DNA from: Gemmatimonadaceae bacterium
GTDB taxonomy: Bacteria > Gemmatimonadota > Gemmatimonadetes > Gemmatimonadales > Gemmatimonadaceae
Assembly: GCA_016742275.1 (NCBI GenBank)
Contig: JACVCD010000014.1
Span: forward strand, 1-64,000
Direction of reading: 5' to 3'
DNA length: 64,000 bases
Numbering within the stretch: the stretch's first letter is position 1; the number at the start of each line of letters is the position of its first letter. This document shows, one piece after another, positions 33,110 to 42,221 of the stretch. The notes below the pieces were generated by a model. The model searched no databases, was not told where the DNA came from, and was given only the letters and a program-made list of their open reading frames with translations. Position numbers and translations under genes: made by a program.

Positions 33110-33564
33110 TGGAACCCGCCATGTCACTCCGTCCATCCGTCCGACCTGCGTTGATTGCCAGCGCATTGGCACTGTTCACGGCCGTCTCCCTGGAAGCGTC
33201 GCCACGTCTGGTTCAGTGGACCGCTACACTGAGCGGGAAAGAGGGACGAAAAGTGACAGGTACGGCTACGGCTGCGCCAACCGCAGATGGCAAGGGGACC
33301 GACGTCTCCGTAAGTCTGGCCGGCGATACGCCGGGAGCCACTCGTCCCTGGCACATTCATATCGGCAGCTGTGCCAAGAGCGGCGGTGTGTTTGGCGGTG
33401 GACGTGCCTACACGCCAATGGTGATCGATGCCAAGGGCAATGGGACGACCAAGGTGACCGTGCCCGCGGTGTTCGCCGATACCAGCACCTACTACGTGAA
33501 TGTGCACGATTCAGGGGCGGCCATGAGTATCATCGTGGCTTGCGGAGACCTGGCCAAGAAGTAG
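33109..33564 (+). CDS. Secreted small beta-rich hypothetical protein (CHRD/Cu-Zn-SOD-like pattern)
   Basis: Signal peptide; PWHIHIGSCAKSGGVFGGG...YYVNVHDSGAAMSIIVACGDL. Confidence 0.6.
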   Translation: MEPAMSLRPSVRPALIASALALFTAVSLEASPRLVQWTATLSGKEGRKVTGTATAAPTADGKGTDVSVSLAGDTPGATRPWHIHIGSCAKSGGVFGGGRAYTPMVIDAKGNGTTKVTVPAVFADTSTYYVNVHDSGAAMSIIVACGDLAKK

Positions 33565-33601
33565 ACCCGACAGAGGGTCGGGGGCACTTATGGTCGCCTG
33601 A

Positions 33602-34498
33602 ATGAGTATCTTTCGGCATATGCGTATCCCGCCTCTATCCGCAGTATCCTCCGGCGCTCACCAGTTCATGCTGGCGAGCGCCGTGTTTGTCGGTGCCATG
33701 CAAATCGGTGCCATCTCTTCTCCGCTCGCCGCGCAGCAGCGCACTTCGATTCGTGATCGTGCGCGTCAGGATCAGGTTCGGGAAGCCACGCGCGATGCCG
33801 ACCGCTTTGCGGTGATCGACGGACTGGTCACCGATACGCTGCTCAATCCCCTGGGTGCGGCAGACGTATCCGTGGTTGGTACGGGCGCGCGTGTCGTGAC
33901 TGGGGAGAATGGACGCTTTCGCATGATGCAGGTGCCACCCGGACAGTATCTGCTGGTCGTGCGCCGTATTGGCTACGCGCCCACCTCGGGCATCATCGAT
34001 GTGCCCGCGCGTGACACGCTGCGTTTGTCGTACACACTCACGCGTTCAACCTATGCACTGGACACAGTGCGTACGCAGGCGCGCCGTGTGACGATGCGTA
34101 TGCTGGATTTCGAGAATCGTCGTCGGCAGGGCGTGGGACAGTTTATCACGCAGGAAGAGATCGAGCGCCGTGGTTCTGTCCAGACGTCAGACTTCCTGCG
34201 CTATATGCGCGGTGTGCAAGTCTCGACAAACACCACGCAGGCTTTTGGTGGGACGCAGGTATACAGCCGACGTGAAGGCGGCGGACTCGATGCCAATTCG
34301 CAGCAGCAGTACTGCGCCATGCAGGTCGTGCTCGATGGCATCATTCTCCCGCGCTACTTCAATCTCGAGTTGTTGCCGCCGCCCAAGCAGATCGCGGGCA
34401 TCGAAGTGTACTCCGGTGCGGCGACTATTCCGCCGCAGTTTGGTGGAGCGAGCCGCAGTTGTGGTGTCGTGGCGGTGTGGACGCGGGATGGGTACTGA
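33602..34498 (+). CDS. CarboxypepD_reg-like + TonB plug-like protein without beta-barrel
   Basis: GLVTDTLLNPLGAADVSVVGTGARVVTGENGRFRMMQVPPGQYLLVVRRIGY then plug-like segment; ORF ends at 298 aa. Confidence 0.7.
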   Translation: MSIFRHMRIPPLSAVSSGAHQFMLASAVFVGAMQIGAISSPLAAQQRTSIRDRARQDQVREATRDADRFAVIDGLVTDTLLNPLGAADVSVVGTGARVVTGENGRFRMMQVPPGQYLLVVRRIGYAPTSGIIDVPARDTLRLSYTLTRSTYALDTVRTQARRVTMRMLDFENRRRQGVGQFITQEEIERRGSVQTSDFLRYMRGVQVSTNTTQAFGGTQVYSRREGGGLDANSQQQYCAMQVVLDGIILPRYFNLELLPPPKQIAGIEVYSGAATIPPQFGGASRSCGVVAVWTRDGY

Positions 34499-34620
34499 GC
34501 CGCCTCGCACCCACTCACTCTGACAACTGATCACTGACCACTCGGAACTATTGTCCCAGATTGTCCAACAACCGTGATGAGTTACCAGTGGTCAGTTTCG
34601 AGTGTGAGTCAACAGAAAGA

Positions 34621-34655
34621 CAACGCCCCGACCGCCAATGGCGATCGGGGCGTTG
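34621..34655 (-). terminator. Intrinsic terminator of the susC-susD unit
   Basis: 17-bp arms (CAACGCCCCGA..CGCCA); the single mismatch on + becomes a G-U pair on minus RNA, 20 bp beyond the susD stop. Confidence 0.75.
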
Positions 34656-34675
34656 TTTACTTCACGAGCCGAAGA

Positions 34676-36142
34676 TCAGCAGCCCGGGCCAGCCAGCGCA
34701 CCCGTCTGGCCGACACGCTGCAGGCACTCGGCCTGCGGCAGCGGCTGCACACGTGCCACGAAGTGGGCATTCACGCCCGACGTGATGTCACGCGGCAGTT
34801 CGTTGAGGCGACCATAGCGACGCATGTCGATCCAACGATGGCCTTCCATCAGCAGCGAGTACCGCTTCTGCACGAGGATTTCCGTGATGATGTCAGCATC
34901 CGGCGACGCAGCCGTGAGCGTGGTCGGCGCGAGGCCGCCCGAGTTCACGCGGATGTTGTTGATCATCGCAATCGCACCCGCCTTGTCGCCCGTGGCCAGC
35001 AGGATCTCCGCGCGGAGGAGGATGAGCTCCTCATTGCGGATCAGCGAGATGGACGTGGAGATGGTCGGGTAGAGATTGAAGCCGAGCGAGGAGGGAATAC
35101 CCAAGCCCTGCGGGGCGTTCCGTTCCGGACGCGTGCCGATCTTCGCCAGGTAGCGGTTGTCCAGCGTACCGTCGGCCTTGCGGGGCGCGTCGGTCTGAAT
35201 GGACATGTGCGCATACAGGTCAGTGTTGTTCGTCTGCGAATACGGGTTGATGACATCCGGAGCTGCCCCGTACGGATAGAACACACCCACGTTGTACTGC
35301 GCCGCCGTGGTGGCATTGATGTTGATGAACGACGCATCGAGCGCCGTGCGTGCACGCTGCCACGCCGTGGCACCACCACCCGAAGTGGCATAGTAGGCCG
35401 CGGCACGCGCCGCGAGGGCGCGGTTGAACGTACGGAACGTGGCCGGCGTGTTGAAGCCGGCATAGCCGCCATGAAGCGTGAACGGGAACGCCGTACCGCC
35501 CTCACCAAGCTCGGTGTTGGCCTGGTCGAGCGTGTTCAGGATGTACTTGTACATCGAATCCCGTGATACGAACGGAGCCAGTTCACGCGGATCGGCGTTG
35601 ATCTGGACAATGCCGCCAAGGCTGTCGCGCGTGGAGACCACTGTCAGCAGTTCGATCGCTTCGATGGTCCGCGCGAAACCGAGCGATGCCTTCTTCTGCG
35701 CATCGGTCAGCGTCGCCTGCGCGTTGACCGTGTTCTTGAAGTTGTACACGTCGCGCAGGTTGCCGTACGGGCCGGCCCAGCCACCAACGGCGAATCCGCT
35801 CGGATCGATCTTGTTCTGACCTGATATACCGATCAGGTAGGCCGAAGTGTTACGACCCTCGGACGGCGTATAGCTGTACGCCTCGCGACCAAAGCGGGCA
35901 ACATCGAGGATAGTGCCGCGATTGTTGCGGTTCTGGCGCAGGAGACCCGTGGCCAGAAGCTGCAAGGCCTGCGGATCTCCGCCAGCACCAGCAATGGACG
36001 GGGTGTTCGGATTGGCGATGTCGAGCGTGCTCTCACTGCAGGCTGTTGCCAGCGACAATGAGGCGAGAGCAAGCACCGCCACGGCACGCGAAGGGATGGA
36101 TGTCATCCGCGAAACGCTGATGGAATTGGAAGTCGTCGTCAT
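34676..36142 (-). CDS. RagB/SusD-family nutrient-uptake outer membrane lipoprotein
   Basis: Lipobox SLATACSES; SusD-like C-terminus LIRNEELILLRAEILLATGDKAGAIAMINNIRVNSGG...ILVQKRYSLLMEGHRWIDMRRYGRL. Confidence 0.92.
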   Translation of the reverse strand: MTTTSNSISVSRMTSIPSRAVAVLALASLSLATACSESTLDIANPNTPSIAGAGGDPQALQLLATGLLRQNRNNRGTILDVARFGREAYSYTPSEGRNTSAYLIGISGQNKIDPSGFAVGGWAGPYGNLRDVYNFKNTVNAQATLTDAQKKASLGFARTIEAIELLTVVSTRDSLGGIVQINADPRELAPFVSRDSMYKYILNTLDQANTELGEGGTAFPFTLHGGYAGFNTPATFRTFNRALAARAAAYYATSGGGATAWQRARTALDASFININATTAAQYNVGVFYPYGAAPDVINPYSQTNNTDLYAHMSIQTDAPRKADGTLDNRYLAKIGTRPERNAPQGLGIPSSLGFNLYPTISTSISLIRNEELILLRAEILLATGDKAGAIAMINNIRVNSGGLAPTTLTAASPDADIITEILVQKRYSLLMEGHRWIDMRRYGRLNELPRDITSGVNAHFVARVQPLPQAECLQRVGQTGALAGPGC

Positions 36143-36145
36143 GGT

Positions 36146-39100
36146 TTAGAAGCCCAGGTCGACGCTGAAGAAGAACTGACGGCTCGACGGGAACGGCGCG
36201 AGGTCGATAAACCGGTTGAAGTTCTGATTGCCGAAGTTGTTGAACTCCGGATCAAAGCCCCAGTAGTCCGAGAACATGAACAGGTTGCGGCCGCTGGCGT
36301 TGAAACGCAGGGACTTGGCACCCGGCACCTTCGCTGCCCAGGAATCCGGCGCCTGGAAATTGAGGGTGATTTCGCGAACCTTCACGTACGAACCCTTCTG
36401 CATGTACACACGCGTGTCGCCACCGTTGAACGTCTGATAGCGGCATTCGCCGAGACCCATCTTCGTGTTGTCGGCGCGGGTGCAGAGGCGCGATCCGTTC
36501 ACGTAGCCCGGCTGACCCAACGTACCGATCGGCTGGATGAGACGATCAGGTGCCGGCGCAGTAAAGTCGCGGGAGTTGCCGCCTTCATCCCACAGATTGT
36601 TCGTCATGTTCGACACATCACCACCCGCACGCCAGTCGAGCAACACCGACAACGTGAGGCGCTTCCACGTGAAATCGTTGTTGAACGTGGTGGTGTGGAT
36701 CGGGTTCGAGTTGCCCGTGATCGTGTCGACCGCGATGAACTGACCCGGACGCGCGGTATCGGGACGCAGCGGCGCGAGCGACCAGATCAAGGTCGAGATC
36801 GAGTTGGCCGCGATACGATTGCGACCATACGATGAGCCAAAGCTGTTGGCCGGGAAGAACGCCGGAACGGGCAGGTTGTTGGAGTACTGCTTGTTGGTGT
36901 TGTAGATGATGCGGCTGGTCCATTCGAAACCACCACGACGCAGCGGTACCAGCGACAGCACGGCTTCGCTACCCAACACCGACAACTGACCACCATTGAT
37001 GACCTGGTTACCCAGACCCGATGACGGCGGCAGCGGGAACGTCAGCAGCAGGTCGGTGATCTTGCGCTCGTAGCGCGTGAGCTCGACACCGACGCGCGCA
37101 CCAAAGAACGAGGCGTCGACACCATACTCAAGCTCGTTCATGATTTCCGGCTTGATCGCCACGTTGCCGAGCGTAGCCGGAGAAACGAGCGAACCCAGAC
37201 CGCCGATCACGCCACCGTTGGCGAACAGCAGGTCGCGGTCGCCATAGCGCGGACGGTTACCCGACTGACCCCAGGCACCACGGAACTTGATGTCGTCCAC
37301 CTTGTCCGACAACGGCTTCACGAAGCGGTAGGAGCCCGAGTACTTCGGGAACAGGTAGTACTCACCACGATCGCCATTGGCACTCGAACGGTCAGCACGG
37401 AAGCCGACATTCAGGGCGAGCTTTTCGTCAAGCAGCAACGCCTGTTCGTTCACGTAGTAGGACTGATCGCGGAATTCATTGCGGATGTCTTCCCACGCAA
37501 TGTCCGTGGCGCCCTGCGCCACACGAGCCGTCGGCAGCAGACCACGGCCGCGGATACGGTAGGTGTCGACCTTCTGGCGCTCGTAGGTTCCACCCACGGA
37601 CGTCGTGAACGACGTCACCAGTGCGTTGGCCGGCGTCCACGTCCACACGGCATTGAGGCCGCTGTTGGCCTGCAAGCTGGACGTGTTGTTCTGACCGGCC
37701 GTACCGAGGAAGCCGTCGGCCGATTCGAACTGGAGGTAATTCGGCGAGTACTGCACGCCTTCCTGCTGGAAGCGGTCGAAGCCCATCAGCGAGGAGATCT
37801 GCACGCTGTGGCGATCCGAGGCGAGCAGCGAGTAGTTCAGGCGCAGGTTGCCGGACTGACGGAACACCAACTCGTCCGACTGCACCGCGCGAATGACTTC
37901 AAACGGATTGGCCGTGCTGTTGCCGCCGCCATGGAACGGCATGAGCGGGTAGCGGCCATTCTCGAGGCGCTTGTTCAGATCGATGATGGCCGGGTTGTAA
38001 CCCAGCTCATATGTCGGGCTGACACCGGCGTTGTTGTTGTTGCCGAGACCACGCTGCAGGAAGTTGCGCGTGACATCGAGGCCCATGCTGGCCGTGAGCT
38101 TGCTGCCGATCGACTGATCGAGATTGATGCGGCCACCGGTACGACGCGCGCCGGTGTTGATCATGATGCCCGATTCCTGACGATCGTTCAGCGAGGCGAA
38201 GTAGCGCGTGTTGCCCGCACCACCCGACGCCGACAGCAGCGTTTCCCACGACGGCTTGGTTTCGCCGTACAGCTCACCGAGCCAATCGTAGTTGGTGCAA
38301 GTCGGCGTGCAGGCTTCGCGCGCCGCGGCCTGACCGATCGGGCCGCCGGCGAACGGCAGCACTTCGTCGAGGTTCGCGTACTGGCGATGTCCGAGCGAAC
38401 GCACCATCTGCTGCGTGCCCACGCGCTGCGTGAGATTCCAGCGCGGTGCACCCGTCGAGCCCTTCTTGGTCGTGATCACGACCACACCATTCGTGGCGCG
38501 CGAGCCGTAGATGGCCGTTGCGGCCGCCGACTTCAGGACTTCGATGTTTTCGATGTCGTTCGGATTCAGGTCGGCCAGACGATTCACAACCTGGTCCTGG
38601 CTCGAGCCAGTCGAACCCGAGGCGCGCGTAATGGCCGACGCACCGGACGACGTTCCTGCGTTTGAAATGATCACGCCATCCACGACGTAGAGCGGGTCAC
38701 CCTGACCCAGCACTGACGTGGCGCCGCGAATCTGGATCTGTGCACCACCACCCGGCGCGCCACTGTTTTCGAAGATACGAGCGCCGGCCACCTTGCCGGC
38801 CAGGTTGCTTTCGATCGAGCGTGCGGGCACGCGATTGAGTTCGGGACCACCAACAGTCGCTACGGCTGTGGCCGCCACGCGACGATCCACGGCGGTCGCC
38901 TGACCGGTCACCGTCATGCCTTCGAGCTGCAGCACGTCCTTCTCGAGCTCGAAGTTGGCCACACTTTCCGTCGGACCAAGCTTGGCGGTCTGACGCTTGT
39001 AGCCGAGCTGTCGGGCGAGAATCGAGACTTCGCCGGCCGGAACGCGTAGGCGATACTCGCCGCGTTCATTCGTCCGCACGCCGAGTTGCATGCCGACGAC

Positions 39101-39241
39101 ACTGACCGTCACGTCTGCGATTGGTTGACCGGTGCCCTGCATGGTCACCTTGCCCGTGATATCACGGTTCTGCGCGTCCGCTCGGAACGGCAGCAAGGCG
39201 ACCGCGAAGGCAACGGTCGCGACTCTGAGGAACCTACCCAT
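36146..39241 (-). CDS. SusC/RagA-family TonB-linked outer membrane receptor
   Basis: Signal peptide, CarboxypepD_reg (GKVTMQGTGQPIADVTVSVVG...GEYRLRVPAG), plug (IQIRGATSVLGQGDPLYVVDGV...IENIEVLKSAAATAIYGSRATNGVVVITTKKG), barrel. Confidence 0.95.
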   Translation of the reverse strand: MGRFLRVATVAFAVALLPFRADAQNRDITGKVTMQGTGQPIADVTVSVVGMQLGVRTNERGEYRLRVPAGEVSILARQLGYKRQTAKLGPTESVANFELEKDVLQLEGMTVTGQATAVDRRVAATAVATVGGPELNRVPARSIESNLAGKVAGARIFENSGAPGGGAQIQIRGATSVLGQGDPLYVVDGVIISNAGTSSGASAITRASGSTGSSQDQVVNRLADLNPNDIENIEVLKSAAATAIYGSRATNGVVVITTKKGSTGAPRWNLTQRVGTQQMVRSLGHRQYANLDEVLPFAGGPIGQAAAREACTPTCTNYDWLGELYGETKPSWETLLSASGGAGNTRYFASLNDRQESGIMINTGARRTGGRINLDQSIGSKLTASMGLDVTRNFLQRGLGNNNNAGVSPTYELGYNPAIIDLNKRLENGRYPLMPFHGGGNSTANPFEVIRAVQSDELVFRQSGNLRLNYSLLASDRHSVQISSLMGFDRFQQEGVQYSPNYLQFESADGFLGTAGQNNTSSLQANSGLNAVWTWTPANALVTSFTTSVGGTYERQKVDTYRIRGRGLLPTARVAQGATDIAWEDIRNEFRDQSYYVNEQALLLDEKLALNVGFRADRSSANGDRGEYYLFPKYSGSYRFVKPLSDKVDDIKFRGAWGQSGNRPRYGDRDLLFANGGVIGGLGSLVSPATLGNVAIKPEIMNELEYGVDASFFGARVGVELTRYERKITDLLLTFPLPPSSGLGNQVINGGQLSVLGSEAVLSLVPLRRGGFEWTSRIIYNTNKQYSNNLPVPAFFPANSFGSSYGRNRIAANSISTLIWSLAPLRPDTARPGQFIAVDTITGNSNPIHTTTFNNDFTWKRLTLSVLLDWRAGGDVSNMTNNLWDEGGNSRDFTAPAPDRLIQPIGTLGQPGYVNGSRLCTRADNTKMGLGECRYQTFNGGDTRVYMQKGSYVKVREITLNFQAPDSWAAKVPGAKSLRFNASGRNLFMFSDYWGFDPEFNNFGNQNFNRFIDLAPFPSSRQFFFSVDLGF

Positions 39242-39393
39242 GGATTCTCCGATGGTGGGTATCGGGGGAACTACCTGGAGTCGACGCGACTTCAGGCAGC
39301 GGTACCGGTTGTATGTCGTGCGCGTGGTGGAGGGCTCGTCACTCACTTGTCCTTCGCTCGTGACGCGCGCGTGACACACAACCGAGTGCGCCC

Positions 39394-39411
39394 CAAAGTA
39401 CACACACTTTG
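39394..39411. promoter_or_regulatory. Inverted repeat CAAAGT-N6-ACTTTG upstream of susC
   Basis: Perfect 6+6 palindrome within the 270-bp susC upstream region. Confidence 0.25.
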
Positions 39412-39482
39412 TCCCGTTGCCAGAGGGATGCTTACAACTTTCGTACGCCGTGTGGCGAGTGGCATGTGCAAGAGGATCAACA

Positions 39483-39511
39483 GTGTGCCAAGACGCAGCG
39501 TCTCGGCACAC
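39483..39511 (-). terminator. Intrinsic terminator of the M1 aminopeptidase gene
   Basis: GTGTGCCGAGACG-CTG-CGTCTTGGCACAC on minus strand; full 13-bp stem including one G-U; immediately after the stop. Confidence 0.7.
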
Positions 39512-39512
39512 T

Positions 39513-42176
39513 TCACTTCAATGATGAGGCTTTCCAGTTCGTGTTAACAATGCGCACCGTGCGCTCCAATTCATCTCGCGACTGCAAAATCTTCTGTCGT
39601 AGATCGGCAGGCAACGCAGGATGCGCGCTAAGCCAGCCATCGACGCGCTGCAGTGCGTCGGGTGAGCGCTGACTGCCGATCACGGCCGAGAGCCAGCTGC
39701 CGAGAAAAAAGATGCGACGATTCTGCTGAATCCACGGCAGGGTGTCGAGCGCTGGAATGAGAAACGGGGCGGTGAGCGTTTGCTGGTCACCATCAAAGAA
39801 CGTGCGAAGACTCGATGTTACCCATTCCTCATTCAGGGAACGGTCGTTGAACCATCGCGTGAACAGCATCAATTTGTTGTCGGCATTGGGAAGTCCGGCC
39901 CGCGCAACGAACGCCTGACGTTCACCTTCCGTCGTTCGGTCGCGCGTACGCATGCTGTCGATGAGTACCGTCGCATCTGGTGCACCACGCGCCACCAACT
40001 GCTGCACCATCGACCAACGGGTCGGCGCACGCAGTGCGAGCCCGAACACGCTGTCGCGAGGAATCCATGCGCGCAGTGAGTCCATGGCCGGTGCACTTCG
40101 TGCAACAGAAATCCATGCATCCAGCTGTGTCTTGCGCTGTCCGTAGGGCCGTGACGTGTCTGCAGCGCCGCGAGCCAATGTGCGCTGCACCGCGGGCATG
40201 AGAGAATCGCGCACTGATGGTGCGACATAGCGTGTCGCACTGGTGACCATGCGTGCGACAAGTGTCGCACTGATCTGTTCGTCACGTTCACCCGGAAGTG
40301 CGGACAACGCCATGGCCGCAAATCGGCGCGGATCAAACTGCGCTTCGCGCACGAGATCCCACATGGCCCCCCACAATTGCGCGCGCAGCAGATCATCGCG
40401 CACGCTTCCGATGTGGCGTTCCAGCCACGCCACGCTGCGTGCATCGGGGAGCACCAGCGCGTATCCGTAGTCGCCGTCGTTGGCGAACACGAACTCCGGT
40501 ACCGGCAAACCACGCGCCGCCGATATGTCGGTGGTGTCGCGCGTCATCTCGATGGGAATCCGCACCGCCGGTCGACCGGCGTAGTGCAGCAACACCTGTA
40601 CTTTGAGCGGCCATGCTTCCGCGCTGGACAGGGCGGGTTGCGCGGGTCGCTGAACGAGCCGGAGTCGCGTCACCTTGCCATTGGCTACCTCGAGCTGCTG
40701 TGAAACGATGGGCAGGCCTGGACGCAGCATCCAATGCTTGCCCCAATTCGACAGATCGCGCCCTGACGCAGTACCAATGGCTTCGAGCAACGCCTGCCAC
40801 GTAGCATTGCCGAAAGCGTGTCGCGCAAGAAACTGCTGAACGCCACGCTGGAACGGTTCATCGCCAACGAGATATTCGAGCTGGCGCAGCAGCGAGGGTG
40901 CCTTGTTGTAGACGATCGGACCATAGTTGCTCTTGGCCTGATCGAGATTGGCCAACGATTGCCACACTGGAGTCGTACCGGCCGTGGCATCGGTGGCATA
41001 CGCCACCGGTTTATTGCGAAGATGAAAAGTCTTCCATGCATTCGACTGCGGTTCGAGCGCCGCCTGCATGCGCGCGGCCATGAATGTGGCAAATCCTTCC
41101 TTGAGCCACAGGTCATCGAACCATTGCATCGTCACGTAGTCACCAAACCACTGGTGAGCGACCTCGTGAAAGGTGGTGGCCTGCCGCCCCAGCAACTGCG
41201 ACATCGTTGGGGGTTCGCGATAGATGAAACTCTCTTCGTTGTAGAACACCGCGCCCGGATGCTCCATCCCGCCGAATGGGAATGCCGGTGCCAGCAGTGC
41301 GTCGTACTTGCCGAAAGGGTAGGCAACTCCGAAATACGATCCCAGCCAGCGCAATGCCCGCGCATTCATGGCGAGCAGCGTGTCTGATTCGGCTTCGCGC
41401 GCACGTGACTGCCGCACATACAGTGACATGGACTGCGGTGCGCCGCCGTTCATCAGCGGTTCATGTCGTTCGTGCACACGCCACGGTCCCGCGGCGAACG
41501 CCATGAGATACGTGCTGATCGGCGCGGTTTCGCGGAAGTGATGGGTGACCAGTGCGCCAGCGCTGTCTTTGCGCTCTGGTGCCCCATTGGCCAGCGCACG
41601 CCACGATGCCGGAGTGGTCAGCGCGAGTTGTAACCGGGCCTTGAGGTCCGGCTGGTCGAACACCGGAAACAACAGGTTGGCATCGGATGGCACGAGCAGC
41701 GTATACAGATACGTGCTGCTGTCAGTGAGATCACGTGTGCGGATGATTGCCGCACCGGCAGACGCTACCGGTGATGCAAAGGTCAACGCGACCGTGTTGC
41801 GTCCTGGGCGCACCTGCGCCCCGGGTATGGTCACATGATGGCGGTTCCACGCGGCCGTGGCGCTCCATGGTGTACCGTTGATTTCACCGGCACCGACTTC
41901 GAGTCCGCGAAAGTCCAACAGCACGTCGCCGGTGCCGCGATGTGTGAACGACACCACCACCCGTCCGCGCGCCGTGTCTCCGGTACCTACCGTCAGATGG
42001 AGCGCGTACTGCACTTCGCTGATGGTGTTACGGCGTCGGGTGGCCAGTTCAGCCGATACGCCGGGCCCATTTTCCGGTGTTCCATTTACAGGCAAGGGCT
42101 GCGACTGAACCCGGTCGGGAGACATGAGCATCGTCGCTGCAAGAACTGCAGCAATCAGGCGGAGTGAAGTGACCAT
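39513..42176 (-). CDS. Secreted M1-family metallo-aminopeptidase
   Basis: PFGGMEHPGAVFYNE (GAMEN-like), HEVAHQWFGDYVTMQWFDDLWLKEGFATF (HExxH-18-E); signal peptide. Confidence 0.92.
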   Translation of the reverse strand: MVTSLRLIAAVLAATMLMSPDRVQSQPLPVNGTPENGPGVSAELATRRRNTISEVQYALHLTVGTGDTARGRVVVSFTHRGTGDVLLDFRGLEVGAGEINGTPWSATAAWNRHHVTIPGAQVRPGRNTVALTFASPVASAGAAIIRTRDLTDSSTYLYTLLVPSDANLLFPVFDQPDLKARLQLALTTPASWRALANGAPERKDSAGALVTHHFRETAPISTYLMAFAAGPWRVHERHEPLMNGGAPQSMSLYVRQSRAREAESDTLLAMNARALRWLGSYFGVAYPFGKYDALLAPAFPFGGMEHPGAVFYNEESFIYREPPTMSQLLGRQATTFHEVAHQWFGDYVTMQWFDDLWLKEGFATFMAARMQAALEPQSNAWKTFHLRNKPVAYATDATAGTTPVWQSLANLDQAKSNYGPIVYNKAPSLLRQLEYLVGDEPFQRGVQQFLARHAFGNATWQALLEAIGTASGRDLSNWGKHWMLRPGLPIVSQQLEVANGKVTRLRLVQRPAQPALSSAEAWPLKVQVLLHYAGRPAVRIPIEMTRDTTDISAARGLPVPEFVFANDGDYGYALVLPDARSVAWLERHIGSVRDDLLRAQLWGAMWDLVREAQFDPRRFAAMALSALPGERDEQISATLVARMVTSATRYVAPSVRDSLMPAVQRTLARGAADTSRPYGQRKTQLDAWISVARSAPAMDSLRAWIPRDSVFGLALRAPTRWSMVQQLVARGAPDATVLIDSMRTRDRTTEGERQAFVARAGLPNADNKLMLFTRWFNDRSLNEEWVTSSLRTFFDGDQQTLTAPFLIPALDTLPWIQQNRRIFFLGSWLSAVIGSQRSPDALQRVDGWLSAHPALPADLRQKILQSRDELERTVRIVNTNWKASSLK

Positions 42177-42221
42177 GCCCGAACCTGCAGATCAGATGGG
42201 GGCACTGTAAAGTGAGATCCT

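Noticed and set aside
34533-34596. Inverted repeat ACTGACCACT...AGTGGTCAGT between convergent genes
   Set aside because: A 10-bp IR with a 44-nt loop and no T-tract; the nearby 34621-34655 hairpin is a better terminator.
37808-38665. 285-aa + strand ORF inside susC
   Set aside because: Antisense shadow of the SusC plug/barrel region.
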